From a bacterium (GTDB taxonomy: Bacteria; Armatimonadota; Fimbriimonadia; Fimbriimonadales; Fimbriimonadaceae), in contig JAIXUN010000002.1 in the NCBI GenBank assembly GCA_027483535.1, positions 2,046,001 to 2,110,000 of the forward strand: DNA of 64,000 bases, given 5' to 3'. A program made the position numbers and the translations under genes. How positions within the stretch are numbered: the first letter of the stretch is position 1; the number at the start of each line of letters is the position of its first letter. This document shows positions 27,364 through 36,698 of this stretch, in pieces. The notes below the pieces were generated by a model that was not told the origin of the DNA, ran no database searches, and saw only the letters and a program-made list of their open reading frames with translations.

Positions 27364-28088
27364 TACGGACGTCGCACCTCGATGTACCAGTCCACAATAT
27401 CCAGGTCTGGGTCCACGCAGTCGATCTCACTCGGCGTGCCACTGGTTGGCTCCAAGAGTGAGAATCGCGAGTTGTCGTAGATACCGCTTGTCGCAAGCGG
27501 AATTCGAACAAACGAGTTGAGCTCAGAGATGAGGCGGTTATCGCCAAGCGAGTCAAAAACCCGTCCGGAACCCGTACTCTGCGAGATACGGTTCATGGTG
27601 AGGAAGTTGACTTGGAGCGCCTGTAGGTTTGCCCCCGCCGATGCCGAGTTACCTGCCAACTGGTCGACCGTCAGTTCAAATTGAAGAGTCCTACCACCGG
27701 GGGTGACATCCACTTGCGTGATCGGGATGCCCACTTCTCGCCACACGGTTAGGTCTGGTTGGGTGAATTGATAAAGAATGTAGGCTCGCGATTGAAGAGG
27801 GTCCCAGCGCACGTAATAGTCGGGCGCACCCGCCACAAAACCGTTCGCCGCGGGGTAGTTCACCACCGGGACCGGACCGTTTACGTCTGGATTGGGGTCG
27901 GTAGAGGTCCGGATCGCAACGATGTAAACGTAGTCGGAGCGAATCTCACGAGAGACATCGAAACGAAAGATCACCCGGGTGGCATCTGTTTGAGCCACAT
28001 CGGGAAACTTTGCGCAACCGGACAGCCCCACGCCCAGCGCGGCGACACCCAAAAGCGCAAACGAACTTAAACGACTCCGTCGGTCCAA
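27363..28088 (-). CDS. Hypothetical lipoprotein
   Basis: About 241 residues. The best start is a TTG at 28088, giving MDRRSRLSSFALLGVAALGVGLSGC with the lipobox LSGC. No ATG occurs upstream of the signal peptide in this frame. Starting here it overlaps the zinc-ribbon gene stop by 22 bases. The mature domain, about 220 residues, is beta-rich (VIFRFDVSREIRSDYVYIVAIRTS and PDYYVRWDPLQSRAYILYQF). It has no match I recognise. Being surface-anchored next to a glycosyltransferase it may bind or modify a surface polymer. Confidence 0.65.
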   Translation of the reverse strand: MDRRSRLSSFALLGVAALGVGLSGCAKFPDVAQTDATRVIFRFDVSREIRSDYVYIVAIRTSTDPNPDVNGPVPVVNYPAANGFVAGAPDYYVRWDPLQSRAYILYQFTQPDLTVWREVGIPITQVDVTPGGRTLQFELTVDQLAGNSASAGANLQALQVNFLTMNRISQSTGSGRVFDSLGDNRLISELNSFVRIPLATSGIYDNSRFSLLEPTSGTPSEIDCVDPDLDIVDWYIEVRRP

Positions 28089-28783
28089 TAGAGCAACCTG
28101 TGACAGGATTCGCAGGTCCCGATCCCGTCGTTCTTTAGCGTATCCAACGTCTTCTCCGGAACGCGCGTTCCGCACTCGTTACAGGTGTTGGTTTTCAAAA
28201 CCTCAGACATTCCCGTCTGATACTTTGCGCGGATGGCTTCGTAGCGTGCCAAGAGAGAAGGGTTGATGACCTTCACAAGTTCTGGACGTTTGGCACCAAG
28301 CGCCCGGTACCGCGTTTCCAACTGCGTTTTCTCCTCGGCGGCTCGGACTTTCCAAGCATCGAGGGCCTTCTTCTTCTCTCGAAAAACCGTCTCTGCCGCT
28401 TTGGACGCCGCTTCAAGCGGGGGCAACCGGTCCATCAATTCCAGCATGCGATCCTCGTTTTGGGATTTCCGCAGCTTCAACGATTGAATGTCTTTCTCAA
28501 GCGCATCGACTTCGCGAGGGCTCACCACCTTCCCGCCGTAGAGCAGGTCTGAATCCTTCTTGGACTTCGCGTCGATCGCTTGGTTTTGGATTTCGAGCTC
28601 TTTGACTTCGTCGGCGACCACCTTAAGGGCGCCATGTTCGACATCATAGATCTTCTTTGCCGCTTCGGCCTGGGCTAAGAGTTCTCTACCCTCCACCATT
28701 GCCGCCGCATGCTTCTTGATCTCCAGCATCTCGCCATCGAGTTCGTGGAGTTTATGGAGCCGAATGAGTTCAAGCGATGCCAC
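28067..28783 (-). CDS. C4-type zinc-ribbon coiled-coil protein (DUF164-like)
   Basis: 238 residues, GTG start. The first 170 residues form a long charged coiled coil. The C-terminal 45 residues hold a zinc ribbon: NTCNECGTRVPEKTLDTLKNDGIGTCESCHRLLYW. Such proteins (CT398/DUF164 type) are widespread, with proposed roles in secretion and motility, but the biochemical function is not settled. It starts the coupled run that continues through the lipoprotein, GT2 and cysteine desulfurase genes. Confidence 0.88.
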   Translation of the reverse strand: MASLELIRLHKLHELDGEMLEIKKHAAAMVEGRELLAQAEAAKKIYDVEHGALKVVADEVKELEIQNQAIDAKSKKDSDLLYGGKVVSPREVDALEKDIQSLKLRKSQNEDRMLELMDRLPPLEAASKAAETVFREKKKALDAWKVRAAEEKTQLETRYRALGAKRPELVKVINPSLLARYEAIRAKYQTGMSEVLKTNTCNECGTRVPEKTLDTLKNDGIGTCESCHRLLYWTDGVV

Positions 28784-28974
28784 GATCTAAGCGTAGCAGA
28801 TTCAACTTACGTTACGGGGACCCACAAAAGTGTCTCACGGAACATACCCCCCAGGGGATAAACATCGATCCGATAAAGAACCTAGTCCTCAAGACCAGAT
28901 CGTCAAAAGTTGGCGACCTCAACAAAGTCGATCCCATACCTTGCCGGAAAACGGGGGCCGTGTTGGAGAGCGAG
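28784..28974. other. Intergenic stretch upstream of the zinc-ribbon gene
   Basis: About 190 bases between the small Cys-rich reading frame and the zinc-ribbon gene start, both minus strand. It probably holds the promoter and leader of the zinc-ribbon operon. I see no clear consensus hexamers and no strong hairpin. Confidence 0.4.
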
Positions 28975-29181
28975 CTACGAGGAAAGCTTGCCGGAGGGCC
29001 CTTGCCGATCCATCAACCGAGTCGCGACAATACGTTCGCGGTACTCATTGAACACACAAATCGAGCGAAGACCAATCGTTTGGGCGGTCGTAAACGTCGA
29101 TTCAAAAGAGTGTGGATTCACTTTGCCGTCTTTGCAACGCGCGTTTAATTCGTCGAATCTTGCACAATCCCTACAGTCCAC
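28975..29181 (-). CDS. Candidate small Cys-rich protein
   Basis: 68 residues from a GTG at 29181 with GAGG six bases upstream; the longer frame to 29226 would overlap the divergent gene. The sequence reads like a real small domain: DCRDCARFDELNARCKDGKVNP has a CxxC pair and another Cys, then GLRSICVFNEYRERIV adds a fourth Cys. This spacing suits a zinc site. The start is 16 bases from the divergent 29198 gene. The next gene on this strand is the zinc-ribbon gene. I do not know a family name for it. Confidence 0.5.
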   Translation of the reverse strand: MDCRDCARFDELNARCKDGKVNPHSFESTFTTAQTIGLRSICVFNEYRERIVATRLMDRQGPSGKLSS

Positions 29182-29197
29182 TGGAGGCCTCGTAAAA

Positions 29198-30181
29198 ATG
29201 ATAGCCGTTTGTCTACTCGTTTCCAATATGATTCCTCAAGAGACCTCGATCAGTTTCGACAAAAAAGCTCGGTCGTTTGTGGTGAAGGTTGGCAAAGAGA
29301 CCCGCGTCGCCAAGGTGCAACCCGCCCCGCCGGAACCCATCCCCGCGCTCGTTTTTCGTAAAGACGATCGGTGGGTGGTCTGGGATGATCGCGGCCTTGT
29401 GATTCGGGTCGGCGACAAAGTCACCACCACCAAGCTCGACCCGGTGGTCGACGATGCCACTCTTTTCACCGCGAAGCAAAAGGCTGAGAACGGAAAGCTG
29501 ATCAAAGAGGGGAAAAGGAAGAAGCAAGCCGCCGCCTTGAGCGGAGCGGTGAGAATTGGTTCGACAGTCTTTCTCCTTCCGCGTTGGGTGGACAACACCG
29601 GACAAACCTGGCTGGAAGCCATGGTCAAAGTCGATTTCTCCGACCCCGAACCGCGCCCCAAGGTCCTCGGAAAGTTTAACGGCAACACTCGGGCGACCAA
29701 AAACATCGACAACGAAGTTTTCGTGGTGGACGATCGCCCCGCCGCCATCGTGACTCAGGGAGATACCTGGGGGGTTTCTAGCCTAGACCCGAAATCGGGG
29801 GACATCGTTTATTCCGTTTTTGGGAGCAACTTAGTGGAGTACCGGTCGTCTGGCCTGTTCCTAGAAAAGACTTCGTACAAAACCACTCTCTTTGGGGAGG
29901 TGGATCCAAAAACGGGTCGAAGAAGGATTCTCTACGAAACGAAGTCGACGAATTTTGAGCTCACCCCGACACTCCCCGTGTTGGCGAGATTTGACTCAAA
30001 GGCAACCGTTTTTCATCATCTGGAAACCGGAGCCGAAGTATCGCTGCCCGGCAAGCAAGGATTTCGCGAAGCGGGAGACTGGCTGGTTGCCTGGAAAACA
30101 GACAATGGTCGAACCCGGGTGAACGTTTACAAGGCCGAGACCTGGGCGCTTCTTGCCAGCGCAAACATCTCCCTAAAATAA
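29198..30181 (+). CDS. Hypothetical protein with beta-propeller-like repeats
   Basis: 327 residues from the ATG at 29198, which has GGAGG eight bases upstream; earlier in-frame starts from 28910 lack one. A short hydrophobic N-terminus (MIAVCLLVSNMI) is too short to be a sure signal peptide. The rest is beta-rich with recurring motifs such as DDRWVVWDDRGLVIRVGD, FVVDDRPAAIVTQGDTWGVSSLDPKSGD and LVAWKTDNGRTRVNVYK. This is the sort of four-strand pattern seen in propellers. No catalytic motif is seen. It ends at a bidirectional terminator shared with the sigma gene. Confidence 0.65.
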   Translation: MIAVCLLVSNMIPQETSISFDKKARSFVVKVGKETRVAKVQPAPPEPIPALVFRKDDRWVVWDDRGLVIRVGDKVTTTKLDPVVDDATLFTAKQKAENGKLIKEGKRKKQAAALSGAVRIGSTVFLLPRWVDNTGQTWLEAMVKVDFSDPEPRPKVLGKFNGNTRATKNIDNEVFVVDDRPAAIVTQGDTWGVSSLDPKSGDIVYSVFGSNLVEYRSSGLFLEKTSYKTTLFGEVDPKTGRRRILYETKSTNFELTPTLPVLARFDSKATVFHHLETGAEVSLPGKQGFREAGDWLVAWKTDNGRTRVNVYKAETWALLASANISLK

Positions 30182-30220
30182 AAACTCCCCTGCCGTGTCG
30201 CATTCGGCAAGGGAGTTCCT
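30181..30220. terminator. Bidirectional intrinsic terminator
   Basis: A 13-bp stem with one mismatch (30183-30195 with 30205-30217) and a 9-nt loop. On the minus strand it is followed by TTTTTATTTTA, a strong tail for the sigma-GGDEF gene. On the plus strand the tail is CCTTTC, which is weaker. Confidence 0.85.
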
Positions 30221-30237
30221 TTCGGAGTGAGTCCTGA

Positions 30238-31512
30238 TTAGGCGGCGCGTTGATCGCCCGTTTCGGCAAGTGTCGCTTCGATCTTGGCGATCAAGTCTCG
30301 ACCCGTCTTGCCGTCTTTCGGAGCAAGAGCCTCGGCGACGTACGCCTTGACAGCGCCCGTGTTTCCGTATCGACCGCTTACCCACAGGTTCAATCGAGAG
30401 AGCAAACGTCCTCGAACGAGGTCCAAGTTTTTGCCACCCGAAGGAAGAATGATTGCAAATCCGGTTTGACCGTATCGTGCTACCAAGTCTAGGCGACGAA
30501 CGTTGTCTCGGAAGAAGTCGGCGGCATCGTAAAGGAATCCTTGAACGCTTTCCTCACCATAGAACCGTCGCATACCCTCCAGACCCGTGAACTTCACCAC
30601 GATGAGACCCACCTCGGTGTTCTCATAGCTGGCTCGGTGAAGCTCCTCATCGATTCGTGCCCGGAAGTATGCCTCCGTGTACGCATCGGTGATCGGATCG
30701 ACGATCTCATTTTCGGAGACGTCGGACGACTTTCGCAGCACGCGATCCTTCGCCTCTTCCGAGGTGAGAATCTTGCGCAGCTTCGCCAGCGATTGTCGGA
30801 GAATGTGCGACACATAGTTGCACGAGATTCCGAGTTTGCTTGCGATTTCTGTTTGGTTCAGAGCCTCGAAGTGGAAGAGGGTCAAAACCTCTCGTTCCAA
30901 ATCTCGAAGCTGTTGCATGGCGTGTTCAAGTACCACTCGATCTTCCACCGACAGTTGCTCTGGGGTGTAGTTGGCCGCGTCGATCTTATCGACTTCGGAT
31001 TCCACATCATCCTCAGAATTGGTCGGCAGAGCATCCAGTGAACCGACGCGCAACAGGTCCGCGGTGATAAGAACTTCTTTCACCGACGACTCGCTAACAC
31101 CGATGGTGTCGGCGATTTCCCGCTCGGTAGGAACTCGTCCAAGCGTTGCCTGCAGCGACGACGCGGCTCGATTCACCTTGTGACGCAGCTCTTGAAGCCA
31201 CGCCGGTTGGCGAATCGTCTGCGACTTATCGCGCAGGTAGTGCTTGATTTCACCCGCCACCAAGTAGGTGGCGTAGGTGTTGAATCGAACTCCTGCCGAC
31301 GGATCGAACTTATTGAGCGCGTTCAGCAGACCGATAAAGCCCACTTGAACTAGGTCTTCGTACGCTTCGATACCGGCGAACTTTCGTGCGGTTCGCTCCA
31401 CGAGACTTGCATAGTTCACCATGATCAAGTCTCGAAGATCCGCACGCGGATTCTCCAGATACCGAAGGACTAAACCCTCCGAATCGTGCCCCAGTTGAGA
31501 CGTTTGCGACAT
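30238..31512 (-). CDS. Sigma-70 family factor fused to a degenerate GGDEF domain
   Basis: 424 residues. Region 2 (about 28-110) has LVQVGFIGLLNALNKFD and FNTYATYLVAGEIKHYLRD, region 3 (about 118-160) GRVPTEREIADTIGVSESSV, region 4 (about 195-250) LRDLEREVLTLFHFEALNQTEIASKLGIS. That is a FliA/SigF-like group 3 sigma without region 1. From about 270 to 420 comes a second domain that follows the diguanylate cyclase pattern: DPITDAYTEAYF, LIVVKFTGL (the metal Asp replaced), then RRLDLVARYGQTGFAIILPS. The GGDEF signature is GQTGF, so synthesis is unlikely, but RxxD (R339, D342) is at the exact inhibitory-site spacing. GGAGTG precedes the ATG by five bases. The upstream same-strand gene is pilC. 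No anti-sigma is adjacent. Confidence 0.9.
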   Translation of the reverse strand: MSQTSQLGHDSEGLVLRYLENPRADLRDLIMVNYASLVERTARKFAGIEAYEDLVQVGFIGLLNALNKFDPSAGVRFNTYATYLVAGEIKHYLRDKSQTIRQPAWLQELRHKVNRAASSLQATLGRVPTEREIADTIGVSESSVKEVLITADLLRVGSLDALPTNSEDDVESEVDKIDAANYTPEQLSVEDRVVLEHAMQQLRDLEREVLTLFHFEALNQTEIASKLGISCNYVSHILRQSLAKLRKILTSEEAKDRVLRKSSDVSENEIVDPITDAYTEAYFRARIDEELHRASYENTEVGLIVVKFTGLEGMRRFYGEESVQGFLYDAADFFRDNVRRLDLVARYGQTGFAIILPSGGKNLDLVRGRLLSRLNLWVSGRYGNTGAVKAYVAEALAPKDGKTGRDLIAKIEATLAETGDQRAA

Positions 31513-31536
31513 ATTTCACTCCGTTGATTGCTGTTT

Positions 31537-31602
31537 CCGAGCACATCCTGTGCTCGGGGTTGATGATTGCTTTTGCCCGTGGTGGATCCTTCCGCCACGG
31601 GC
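31537..31602 (-). other. Tandem hairpins upstream of the sigma-GGDEF gene
   Basis: Two stems lie in the 97 bases between pilC and the sigma gene: CCGAGCACA/TGTGCTCGG (31537-31545 with 31549-31557, 3-nt loop) and a 12-bp stem with one G-U (31575-31586 with 31591-31602). Neither is followed by a T-tract on the minus strand, so they are more likely mRNA structures, processing or pausing sites than standard terminators. Confidence 0.55.
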
Positions 31603-31609
31603 GAAATCG

Positions 31610-32818
31610 TTATTGAACGCTGTTGACGAGTTTGAAGATCGGAACCATGATCGAGATGGCGATAAAGCCGACCACGACACCGAGGAAGATGATGAGTAAG
31701 GGCTCGATCATCGAAGTAAGCCCCTTCACCGCCGCCTCGACCTCTTGGTCGTAGAATTCGCCGACCTTGACCAGCATCTCTGGGAGTCGTCCTGACTCCT
31801 CACCGATGTCGATCATGGTGGTGACCATGGTTGGGAACAAGCCCGAAGCCGCGAGCGGAGTCGACAGCTTCGTTCCTTCCCGCAGGCTGGCTCGAGTGTT
31901 ATCGATCGCCTGGTTCAGAACTTCGTTGCTCAAGGTTTCACCCACAATTTCAAGGCTGCGCATCATCGGCACACCCGAGTTGATGAGGGTTCCAAAGGTT
32001 CGAGAGAAGCGAGCGACGCTCATTTTCATGGACAGATCGCCCATGATCGGCACTCGCAGCTTCAGAAAGTCGAGCTGATACTTCCCTTTCGGAGTCTTCG
32101 CGTACTGCTTCAGACCAATAAATACGGCTCCGATGAAGAGGAGAATCACCCACCAGTAGGCCTGCATGAAGTCGCCAATTCCGAAGAGGAACTTCGTGAC
32201 AGGCGGCATCTCTACGTTCATGCCCGTGAAGATCTCTTTGAACTTCGGCAAAACGAAGGTGAAGAGAGCGAAGAGCATGATCTGAGAGAAGGCAAGGACG
32301 AGGACCGGGTAGGTCATCGCCGATTTGATCTTGCCCTTGATCTCGGCTTCGTACTCCAAGAATCCGCTGAGACGGTCGAGAATCTGGTCGAGGATGCCTC
32401 CCAGTTCTGCCGCACGAATCATGTTCACGTAAAGTTTCGAGAACACGTTTGGGTGCTTGGCCATCGCCTCGTTCAGGGTCATACCGCCCTTAACGTCAAT
32501 GGTGATGGTCTCTAGCGCCTCAGTGAGTCCAGGATCTTTACTTTGACCGTGGAGAATGTCCAGACACCGGAGAATGGGGATACCGGCGTCGATCATGGTC
32601 GCGAACTGCCTTGAGAAGACGACAAGCGATTTCAGCTTGACCTTCTTCGGCTTCTTTGACCCAATCGGCGCAGCCGCTTTGGCCTGTTTGATTTCGGCGA
32701 CATGAAGCGATTGCTCCCGCAGTTTTGCGGCGAGCGCTGCTTCAGACTCTGCTTCTTGGGTGGATGAAATCATCTTCCCCGAAGCAGGATCTACCGCTTT
32801 AAAGGCGTACATCGGCAT
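31610..32818 (-). CDS. pilC: Type IV pilus / type II secretion inner-membrane protein (PilC/GspF)
   Basis: 402 residues from the ATG at 32818, with AGGAG upstream; the longer frame to 32983 is read-through. The family start MPMYAFKAVDPASGKMI is typical. Two T2SF cytoplasmic domains are present: VFSRQFATMIDAGIPILRCLDIL in the first repeat and RFSRTFGTLINSGVPMMRSLEIV in the second. Membrane helices lie after each repeat and at the C-terminus, which ends VGFIAISIMVPIFKLVNSV. PilC is the platform that couples the assembly ATPase to pilin polymerisation in the inner membrane. It likely serves the pseudopilins in this window and precedes the sigma-GGDEF gene. Confidence 0.95.
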   Translation of the reverse strand: MPMYAFKAVDPASGKMISSTQEAESEAALAAKLREQSLHVAEIKQAKAAAPIGSKKPKKVKLKSLVVFSRQFATMIDAGIPILRCLDILHGQSKDPGLTEALETITIDVKGGMTLNEAMAKHPNVFSKLYVNMIRAAELGGILDQILDRLSGFLEYEAEIKGKIKSAMTYPVLVLAFSQIMLFALFTFVLPKFKEIFTGMNVEMPPVTKFLFGIGDFMQAYWWVILLFIGAVFIGLKQYAKTPKGKYQLDFLKLRVPIMGDLSMKMSVARFSRTFGTLINSGVPMMRSLEIVGETLSNEVLNQAIDNTRASLREGTKLSTPLAASGLFPTMVTTMIDIGEESGRLPEMLVKVGEFYDQEVEAAVKGLTSMIEPLLIIFLGVVVGFIAISIMVPIFKLVNSVQ

Positions 32819-33057
32819 TTTCGTTCTCTCTCCTAATGTGCGGGGGAATTCGGACGACCGAATCCAGCAACAAGCGCCCCAACCCAATCCCCTTGGATTT
32901 TCGTTCACTTGTTTTTGCTGAACCGGCATCTCTACCAAGTTCCCTTCGACACGATTAATAGTCGGGAAACGGAGTGCGGACACCCCACGTATAAATGCGA
33001 GAATCGCCTAACAATCAACTTTAGGTTTTTCCATGAGCCGACAAAGACTTGAGGCGA

Positions 33058-33096
33058 AAAACAAAAAAGCCCCCAGAGAAACCTCTGGGGGCTTTT
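33058..33096 (-). terminator. Intrinsic terminator of atpDC
   Basis: A 14-bp perfect stem, AAAAGCCCCCAGAG (33065-33078) with CTCTGGGGGCTTTT (33083-33096), and an AAAC loop. On the minus strand it runs into TTTTTTGTTTTT. It starts about 12 bases beyond the atpC stop. Confidence 0.95.
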
Positions 33097-33107
33097 GATC
33101 GCGCCGT

Positions 33108-33518
33108 TTACCGCGTGGATCGTGCGGCTCGGATGCGTGCCGTGGCTCGTTCGATCTCGGTGATCGCGTCTTCTTGCGCGACGGTGGAATCCTCTCCGCG
33201 AAGAGCCTTACGGGCCTCTTCGAGAGCCTTTTCCGCCTCTGCAAGCTGAACCTCGTCGGCAAGACGAGCTTCATCGGCAAGAACTGTTACCTTGCCCTTT
33301 GCGACTTCCACAAAGCCACCGCCAACATAAACATATTGGCGATTACTCTTATCGTCGATGTACTCCAACAAACCAGGTCTCAAGGCCGAAACCAACGCTA
33401 CGTGACCGGCTTGCACACCGAAGTAACCATCGATGCCGGGCGCCACGAGCGAGATAGCCGTGGTTTCGACAACCGATCGATCCGGTGCCACAACGGAGAG
33501 CGAGAAGGTTCCTGCCAT
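33108..33518 (-). CDS. atpC: F1-ATPase epsilon subunit
   Basis: 136 residues. The N-terminal beta barrel shows FSLSVVAPDRSVVE, GYFGVQAGHVALVSALRPG and YVGGGFVEVAKGKVTVLAD; the C-terminal two-helix hairpin is about residues 88-136. The epsilon subunit sits on the gamma stalk and regulates ATP hydrolysis. The ATG lies three bases after the atpD stop, and the transcript ends at a strong terminator. Only beta and epsilon are encoded here; the other subunits are not in the window. Confidence 0.95.
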   Translation of the reverse strand: MAGTFSLSVVAPDRSVVETTAISLVAPGIDGYFGVQAGHVALVSALRPGLLEYIDDKSNRQYVYVGGGFVEVAKGKVTVLADEARLADEVQLAEAEKALEEARKALRGEDSTVAQEDAITEIERATARIRAARSTR

Positions 33519-33521
33519 AGA

Positions 33522-34982
<1,461 letters not shown>

Positions 34983-35064
34983 TTATCACTTGGCACTCAT
35001 GGAACGAATCCCGCAAATCTCAAGCGACGCGCAGGAGTATACCGGTCGCATAATAAGAATCGGT

Positions 35065-35727
35065 ATGCAACCAGACGCTTCCTCTAACGATTCCTCGCCG
35101 AACTTCCCGGAATCGGGCGCTGGACAACTTCCCGCCGAAGAAACTGGCGACAACGTCAGCCAGTTCAAGATGGGAGCCTTCAACGAACACGGCACCGTTC
35201 AGAAACACCGGTTCGAAAATGTTTATTCAATCGAGGAGACGGAAGGGGGAACCATCCTTGAGGCAACGACCGATGGCGAAGCGTTCGATCTTTGGGTGAG
35301 CCTGCTGGAAAATCTCCCCGAGCCTTTCGTGCTTCTTTACGACCTGGTGTCCTCCGGATCGGAGCGACCTCCGAGCGCCTACGTTCACGAAGATTTAATG
35401 GCGACAGAGGATTTGAAAGCTCTGCTCAAAGACCACGCCGAGTTTTTGAGGCAAGACGGTCGGCATCGACTGGCGATCCACTCCACCCCGGCCGCGACAA
35501 CCCTTCTAGTAGATGAGCACGACGTCATCAAGGTATTTCCGAGCCATCCCCGAGTTCGAAAAGCTCTCGATGATCTGGGCTATCGCCAAAGTCTTATTGA
35601 GATTCCATTCCCACATTCTCACGGACAAGACCCCCGATTCGACGCCGAAGAAGATCGTTGGCTCTCTTCGCATCCGTGGGTCGAACTGGATGGCGAGGAA
35701 CTGGACCAAATGCTCGGTGGTTCCTAG
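35065..35727 (+). CDS. Hypothetical protein
   Basis: 220 residues from ATG 35065; an in-frame ATG at 34999 and further codons exist upstream, but they sit in a region also serving as the atpD promoter. The sequence is acidic and rich in Glu/Asp. A Pro/Ser/Glu-rich N-terminus precedes a domain with FENVYSIEETEGGTILEATTDGEAFDLWVSLLENLPEPFVLLYDLV. No transmembrane or signal segment is present and no family is recognised. It is divergent from atpD and stands in front of pspA on the same strand. Confidence 0.55.
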   Translation: MQPDASSNDSSPNFPESGAGQLPAEETGDNVSQFKMGAFNEHGTVQKHRFENVYSIEETEGGTILEATTDGEAFDLWVSLLENLPEPFVLLYDLVSSGSERPPSAYVHEDLMATEDLKALLKDHAEFLRQDGRHRLAIHSTPAATTLLVDEHDVIKVFPSHPRVRKALDDLGYRQSLIEIPFPHSHGQDPRFDAEEDRWLSSHPWVELDGEELDQMLGGS

Positions 35728-35810
35728 GACTTAGCTTTTCGCAGAAGGTTCGCCTGCCGAAGGACCTAGCCACATCTCACGCGCAACCCCCGGAAATTGT
35801 TACCCGTGTG

Positions 35811-35816
35811 TATAAT
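35811..35816 (+). promoter_or_regulatory. Candidate -10 element upstream of pspA
   Basis: A perfect TATAAT lies about 78 bases before the pspA ATG, preceded by GTGTG. No good -35 hexamer at 16-18 bases is seen, so this is only a candidate. Confidence 0.3.
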
Positions 35817-35894
35817 CCGTAAGAATCGTTGAACCTGAGACATGAGCTTTACGGTCAACGGTAAATGACTCGGCAAACTAATTTAGGAAACCCC

Positions 35895-36698
35895 ATGAAG
35901 CGCTTCATTAACTGGCTTAAGGCACTCTTCAACCGGACCATGGATAACTTGGAGGATCCGGACATGATGCTGGATCAAGCCAAGCGCGACATGAACCAGG
36001 CTTACATCACTAACAAAGAGCGAGCGGTTCAGGCGATTGCCCAGAAGAACCAGTTAGAAAATTTGCTAAAAGATGAGCGCAAGAAAGCGGAAGAGCTCGA
36101 GCGCAAGGCCGGTCTTGCGCTGAAACAGGGCAACCGAGATCTCGCTGTTCAACTGATGCGCGAGAAGATGAATCGCGAAGCAACCATCGGAAACTTGCAA
36201 ACCAGCTACGACCAAGCTCTCGCAACCGTCGAGCAGATCAAGGTCGGCCTCAAGCGACAAGAAGAAGAGGTTCGCAAGAAGACCGCCGAGGCGCTCGCAC
36301 TCAAGGCCCAATGGAAGCAAGCTCAAATCCAAAGCGAAATCAGCAAGGCACTCGATGGTCTCAACTTTGAGAACCAGTTCGAAGGTTTTGGTGCGGTCGA
36401 GCAACGGATTCGAGAAAAGCAAAGCGAAGCCGCCGCTCGTGCCGAAGTTGGTTCGACCTCGCTCAGCGCACAACTGATGGACCTAGAGTCCAAGTCTCGC
36501 GACTACGAAGCCGAGGACGAACTCACGAAGCTCGAAGAGCGACTTGGCCTATCGACCGCGCCTAAGGCAGAGACCGCTCAGCAGGTCATGGTTTCCGAGG
36601 GTGGCCCTGCTGCGGCTCCCGCCACTGAGAACAAAGTGAGTGTTGGTGAGGCAGAGGCTGCTCTTGCCGATCTCGAAAAGCGGCTGAACGGAAACTAA
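35895..36698 (+). CDS. pspA: PspA/IM30-family membrane-stress protein
   Basis: 267 residues from the ATG at 35895, with AGGA six bases upstream; the longer frame to 35865 is less likely. The N-terminus MKRFINWLKALFNRTMDNLEDPDMMLDQAKRDM is the amphipathic membrane-binding helix and first coiled-coil segment of PspA/IM30/Vipp1. Long coiled coil covers residues about 30-220 and a Pro/Ala-rich linker leads to a final EAEAALADLEKRLN helix. These proteins are ESCRT-III-like and protect or remodel the membrane under stress. No pspF-like activator is adjacent. A weak terminator-like AGACC/GGTCT-TTTTT follows the stop. Confidence 0.9.
   Translation: MKRFINWLKALFNRTMDNLEDPDMMLDQAKRDMNQAYITNKERAVQAIAQKNQLENLLKDERKKAEELERKAGLALKQGNRDLAVQLMREKMNREATIGNLQTSYDQALATVEQIKVGLKRQEEEVRKKTAEALALKAQWKQAQIQSEISKALDGLNFENQFEGFGAVEQRIREKQSEAAARAEVGSTSLSAQLMDLESKSRDYEAEDELTKLEERLGLSTAPKAETAQQVMVSEGGPAAAPATENKVSVGEAEAALADLEKRLNGN

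Noticed and set aside
28784-29197. Structured non-coding RNA (for example 6S or tmRNA) in the divergent gap
   Set aside because: No CCA end, tag frame or long paired stem was seen, and a small protein frame explains half of the gap.
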